Source: Ulota crispa
Lineage: Eukaryota; Streptophyta; Bryopsida; Orthotrichales; Orthotrichaceae
Assembly (NCBI GenBank): GCA_963920765.1
Contig: OY987242.1
Span: 26,374,002-26,438,001, forward strand
Length of the DNA: 64,000 bases
Reading direction: 5' to 3'
Shown: positions 59,692 to 64,000 of the stretch, piece after piece
How positions within the stretch are numbered: the stretch's first letter is position 1
Layout of the letters: each line of letters begins with the position of its first letter
Notes under the pieces: generated by a model
What the model saw: the letters and a program-made list of their open reading frames with translations, nothing else
Told to the model about the DNA's origin: nothing
Databases searched by the model: none
Position numbers and translations under genes: made by a program

Positions 59692-60308
59692 TAAGGTAGA
59701 ACCACCCATTCCCAACCCAACTAGTCTAGGGTGTGCTATTTCCAATGCCTATTTTGAAGCCTTGAAACACATATTTTTCCCCTTTTCAAGATTAAGACAA
59801 ATGAGGTCATGACATGTGTCCAAAAAGAAAGTACAAAGTAGTGAGCAAGAAGTGTTTTGGCTATGACCGGGACTAGGAGAGTCTAGCAATTGTCTATGGG
59901 TTCAAAACACTTTATGCACTTCAAAATTTGGATATAATTCCATTTTGAGTAAAAAATTCTGAAAAAATTTGTGTCACAATATTTTGTATGAAGCCACCAA
60001 AAGAAAAATTTGTGCCGCATTGTTGCTCTAATGTGTTGTCTTGCAAGAGCTTAATCCTTGAACTGTCAAGCAGCCCTTTGCGACTAGTACAATATAGGGT
60101 ATTTTTCTAGTATTTGGAGTGCATCCACACCTTTATTACATTTGAGATCAAACAAAGAGTTAGAATGTAGATTAATGCTTGTAATCACAATCCCAAATTA
60201 AAAAATTATTGATAGCAAATGTGAGTTATATAGCATCTTACATTATATGTATTATAGTAGCTTGGTCCTCTAGGGGCTAAATACTTGGGAATGGGTGGTT
60301 CTACCTTA
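59692..60308. mobile_element. TA/AGGTAG-terminated MITE, copy C2, with nested insertion
   Basis: The left end TAAGGTAGAACCACCCATTC and the right end GAATGGGTGGTTCTACCTTA are perfect inverses over about 24 bp. An A2-type TTAA element (60051-60280) sits near the right end. Confidence 0.88.
60051..60280. mobile_element. TTAA-type MITE, A2 subfamily, copy 3 (inverted, nested in C2)
   Basis: It starts TTAATCCTTGAACTGTCAAG and ends TTGGTCCTCTAGGGGCTAA. It is reverse-oriented relative to the copies at 39936 and 46569, sharing TGGAGTGCATCCACACCTTT (inverse in the others). Confidence 0.82.
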
Positions 60309-60930
60309 TACAAATGTGTCTAACAACACACTGCAAGGGTTCCTATCAGGAAGAAAGACAGTTTTTTATGTCAGATAAAGTAACTAGTGGTGCCATGTAT
60401 CGAACGTACAACCACACCATACTGTCTGGTTGCCTTTCCACCATTGTCCGGTAGTTTAGGATCATCTCAAACCCCAAGGTCATTATTTAAACAATCTAAC
60501 AATGAAAAGCTCTTTTGTAGATCTTAGTACAAAATTCCATTAGAATTCTTTAAAAATCTACATTTCTTACCAATAATGCTCAAATTGTGATCTTTGTCCA
60601 CACATTCATCCCCAGTTGATACTAGTAATGCATATTTAATTGTCCGTTTACAAATCCATCCCATGCTCAAAAAAACTTGAAAAAGCTCTAGTGGGGAAAA
60701 AAATCCAGGTTGTTTGGAGACGTTGAGATCATGAGGTATTGATGAAATTGGAATACATGAAAAATTCCTTTAATAGGGGAAAAAAGTCGGAAATCCCGTA
60801 AGGGATGAAAATTGGATGCTGCTATTATAAATCAATGAATAAATCCAAATAAAAGCTGGAGTAAAGTACTGGTAAAGCCGACGTGAACTAGGAAGCTACG
60901 GTGTTTTGCGTCGTCAGTGTTGGGTGGCGT
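60309..60930. other. Intergenic; nothing recognisable
   Basis: Between element C2 and the LTR start. A tRNA-like word near 60392 was considered and rejected. Confidence 0.45.
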
Positions 60931-61140
60931 TGTTCTGATGGAGGTGCCTCCATCATATAGATATACGCTTATTACTTACATTTTTTTGGATTTCAATAAA
61001 TGAACAGGTGAGGCAAAAGTGATGGTCATGGTGAGAACCACAATTTGATGATAGCGCGTTGCGGTGCAAGTCAAGCTGGTGCAACATCAAGTGTCGCGCT
61101 TTGCGGCAGCAAAGCTTCATGGCTTAGCATGTGAACGTGT
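60931..61140 (+). mobile_element. Second copy of the LTR 5' end, truncated
   Basis: It begins TGTTCTGATGGAGGTGCCTC, matching the start of the solo LTR at 41547, and continues with similarity for about 110-200 bp (AATAAATGAACAGGTG, GTGAGAACCACAATTTG). The rest of the 2.2-kb LTR is not visible. Confidence 0.65.
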
Positions 61141-61867
61141 CAAAAGGGGGTCAAGCAGAATTGTTGTGACTTTTGGGTGCATAAAAAAAACTTGAGCTAC
61201 AAAGACAACAAACTTTTGTTGAAAAAATTCTCCAATGTAGTACTAAATCACCAGAAATTAGTTCTAATATTCTCTTCCCCAAAAAAACTAATTTGCAACA
61301 GTGTATCTAATGAAGAATTTTGTTGTCTCTTCATGATCATTCTCATATATAGAAACCTTAGTTGAAAATTATAATGCAAGATAGAAATTACACTCCAAAA
61401 ATTAGATTCCTTCCAAAAGAATATCTAATTTACAATAGAGTTTTTAAAGGAGGAGACTTGAGTCTACATTATAAAATTTTGACTTGTAATTATGGTTATT
61501 GTAGGTAATTTTCTAGGGCCCACATGCTCGGATGGATCACTTAGCGCATTTTAGAATTGACGTGCGGCATAATATAGCAAGAGTTTTATTCATTTGAGAT
61601 AAAATTATAACAAACTTACAAATAAAGAAGAGAACACCAAAATCCTAAATCAAATATAAATAATATAGGTACACTACAAATCTAAGGCATGAGTTTTTTT
61701 TACAACTAATATAGAAGCACAAGATTTGGAGTTGTTGTATGCACAAGATTGTGTTTAGTATGGTTTTGTACATGCATCTAGGTAGACAAAGGGCCAGGTT
61801 GTATTAGATAAAAAGTTAAAGAAAAAGTGACTTAACAAATATAATATGAAGTGAAAAGAAATCAAAA
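61141..61867. other. Intergenic; nothing recognisable
   Basis: AT-rich, without a coding segment. Confidence 0.45.
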
Positions 61868-62402
61868 TTAAACCCCTAAGTGCTCAATCGACCATTTTTT
61901 GGTGCTACCCATTTTTTGCGGGCTGTCTGAGATCAAAAACACATTTAAAAACAAATCGTTTTTTATGTAATAGAAAATTAAGTATACTTTCCAACCCAAC
62001 TTGAATCATCTCAATCCAAGTTAAACTCCATCAAGGAGAATTTTTCAAAGACAAACACTTCAATATTTGCTAGTGTTGTAAAATTTACTATTTTGAAAAA
62101 CTAATGATGTTCTCTCCTTTGAAAAGATTGCATTTTTGAAGTTTACAAGAGAATGTTTGTTTTTAACCAATCATACCAAATTTTAAAATCTATGCATAAA
62201 ATTTGTAATTTTGGTGAATTCTACTTCTAAATTCATTAAATAAAAATCCAAATTTTTTTTTGAATGTCTGACTATATGGGCAATTACTAAACATCATGAT
62301 TTTTGTTTTCTCATTTGAAGCAAACTTCATCAAAGTTACTTAAGTATTATTTTATAATACATCTATGTTTTGCCCTTACCTCCTTAGGCGTTTAGGGGTT
62401 AA
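61868..62402. mobile_element. TTAA-flanked piggyBac-like element, copy r
   Basis: It starts TTAAACCCCTAAGTGCTC and ends TTAGGCGTTTAGGGGTTAA. At 535 bp it has an interior not clearly shared with the other copies, so it is probably a further subfamily. Confidence 0.75.
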
Positions 62403-63657
62403 AACCAACTAAAGTGTCATAGCCTATATCATAGCAAAAAACAGAGTGTTAAAACCAAATATAAATTTAAGCCCAACAATAATGTTTAACAAAAAAATGG
62501 GGAGTGAAATAAGCATCAAAATTTTTTGTAAACAAAGGTGCCATAACTAGGGTTCAAACAAAAATAATAATACGTGAATTTTTTTTAAAACCTAATACCA
62601 ATCCGGGCACCAACCAACCCGGACACCAACCAAGATGTTTAACAAAAAAAGTAGAATGTAAAAAAAACATTATTTTTACATTATTAAATTCCAACCATTA
62701 AATATTCATATGCTTTTTTGGTCCCTTTTACTCAAAACATTTTGTTGTCTTTTCTTGACAATTTGTTTTTTTCTTTTAAAAAAAATAGCATGAGAAATAA
62801 TGAAATCTCCCAAGTCATATAAGTAATTATAGAGTGCCTTAATATAAGTCAATTTGCCAAATTATATAATTATTAAGGCCCTTTTATTTCTGTATGAAAG
62901 GTAAATAGCCCTCTAAAAAAATACTTCATTGTCGCACGAGGGGTACTCGACACACAAAGAGTGATCCACCTGAGCCCACATGTCTTGTTCTATGGGACCT
63001 CCAAAACAAGCTTACGCTCCCAATGTAAGAAACTTTGGCACTGCTACAAAATAGGGAACATTTGGAGTGTAAACCATAATAATCCACCGCTCCAAGTCGC
63101 CCCTTTTAGACTTGTTGTCACCACAACTATTGTGCAAGTTGTCTAGTTGCAGATTGTCATGGTGCAAGTGGCGCAGCTTACAAAAAAGTTTGCATTACTT
63201 GCATATTTCAGATCAAATGAGCAATGAAGAAGTCATGTTTAAATTGCTAATATCTTGATTATAAAATTTGTAAAAAGATAAGTTTTGATGGAACAAATGG
63301 GTATTAAATAGAGAGGAATACTCTACGTCAAGAGGTTAAGAAGCACATATGTCGGTAGTTTTCTCTAAAAATGGCTTTCTTGCCTTCTACAAAAAATGGG
63401 CTTTACAATCAAAAGAATGTCCAGATCACTGCACTGATGTCAATGTTTCACCAATGCCTAGTTCCAACCTTACTCAAGAGGTAACAAATCACAAGCAAGT
63501 TAGGCCAGAGAGCCACTTTTCATAAAATTGGTGGCTCTCTTTCAGCTCTTACACAAGTTGTCAAGACGTACAAAGCCCAAGTTTTCCTTGACAGGAGACA
63601 TTGAGTCAGACTATAAAATAAGGGATTCTATTCTACAACAAATAACACAAAATACAC
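62403..63657. other. Intergenic; nothing firm
   Basis: AT-rich. A small perfect hairpin (GAGAGCCAC...GTGGCTCTC) lies near 63508-63540, and the last few hundred bases may be the 3' untranslated part of the exon-like segment that follows. Confidence 0.4.
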
Positions 63658-63755
63658 CTATGTCTGCACAAGCATGACTTTAATTGCAAAGGGTTTTTCA
63701 ATGTGAGCTCCAGAGGTATCACCCTCTCTCTCAACAGCCACAGTTGGAGGGGTAG
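63658..63755 (-). CDS. Possible terminal exon of a gene entering from the right
   Basis: After an acceptor-like TCTAAAG the minus strand encodes TPPTVAVEREGDTSGAHIEK followed by PFAIKVMLVQT and TAG (32 codons with stop). The residue composition looks coding and the surrounding DNA is richer in GC than its neighbours. A further open segment near 63930-64000 on the same strand (CDDLMAKAFPFLRL) could belong to it, but I found no good donor. The family is unrecognised. The gene would extend past the window edge. Confidence 0.35.
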
Positions 63756-64000
63756 CTTTAGATACGTAATGAACATAGAGAAGTCTATTGCATTTTAATA
63801 TGGATATGAATCACATGCCCTAGTCAAATTAACTCATCCACCATTAAACCAACCAAAAATACTAGCATTATACTATTATAGAGCAATAAATTATAAGTTC
63901 AAGTTAAAAATGGTTTACATCTTAGATAGCGACAAATTCAAAAAAGTGCACAACAAGTCGTAGAAAAGGAAATGCCTTGGCCATCAAATCATCACATTTG

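Noticed and set aside
60385-60450. tRNA/SINE-like word with GTTCGATAC on the minus strand
   Set aside because: No convincing acceptor or anticodon stems, and no second copy in the window.

Overview
This looks like a nuclear contig from a land plant, most likely seed-free and perhaps a moss or other bryophyte. The genes have many introns with GT-AG borders, one encodes a chloroplast-type transit peptide, the background is AT-rich, and transposon debris is heavy. The species assignment is inference. There is one 200-base assembly gap (24495-24694). I see no rRNA, tRNA, CRISPR array, operon or prokaryotic feature.

Three protein genes can be reconstructed exon by exon with intact phase. (1) On the minus strand, 24300 to 17849, an HNH-nuclease-domain protein (7 exons, 316 aa). 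(2) On the plus strand, 35865 to 38861, a polyprenol reductase / steroid 5-alpha-reductase-family enzyme (7 exons, 367 aa). (3) On the plus strand, 47707 to 51535, a plastid rhodanese-domain protein of the plant STR9 type (6 exons, 264 aa). They are far apart and show no functional link. Weaker coding traces are a decayed ORF (4523-3878), gene fragments beside the gap (24824-25668), and terminal-exon-like pieces at 13420-14546 and 63658-63755.

Most of the rest is layered non-autonomous DNA transposons. The dominant class has TTAA at both ends followed by CCCCT-type termini, which is the piggyBac-type target signature. I count about 17 two-ended copies in at least five subfamilies (roughly 80 bp to 1.9 kb), plus several single ends. 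A second class has TA then AGGTAG termini (seven copies, some with internal minisatellites). Others are Stowaway-like MITEs, a dead Tc1/mariner element, CACTA-type MITEs, long foldback elements (two abut at a shared GTAC), a possible Helitron with a G-rich minisatellite, and a solo LTR of about 2.2 kb.

Nesting gives a relative order. A Tc1 element sits inside a Stowaway-like element in an intron of the HNH gene. The solo LTR sits inside a TTAA element, another TTAA element sits inside a different TTAA subfamily, and a TTAA element sits inside a TA/AGGTAG element. No intact transposase was found for any family, so mobilisation would have to come from elsewhere in the genome.
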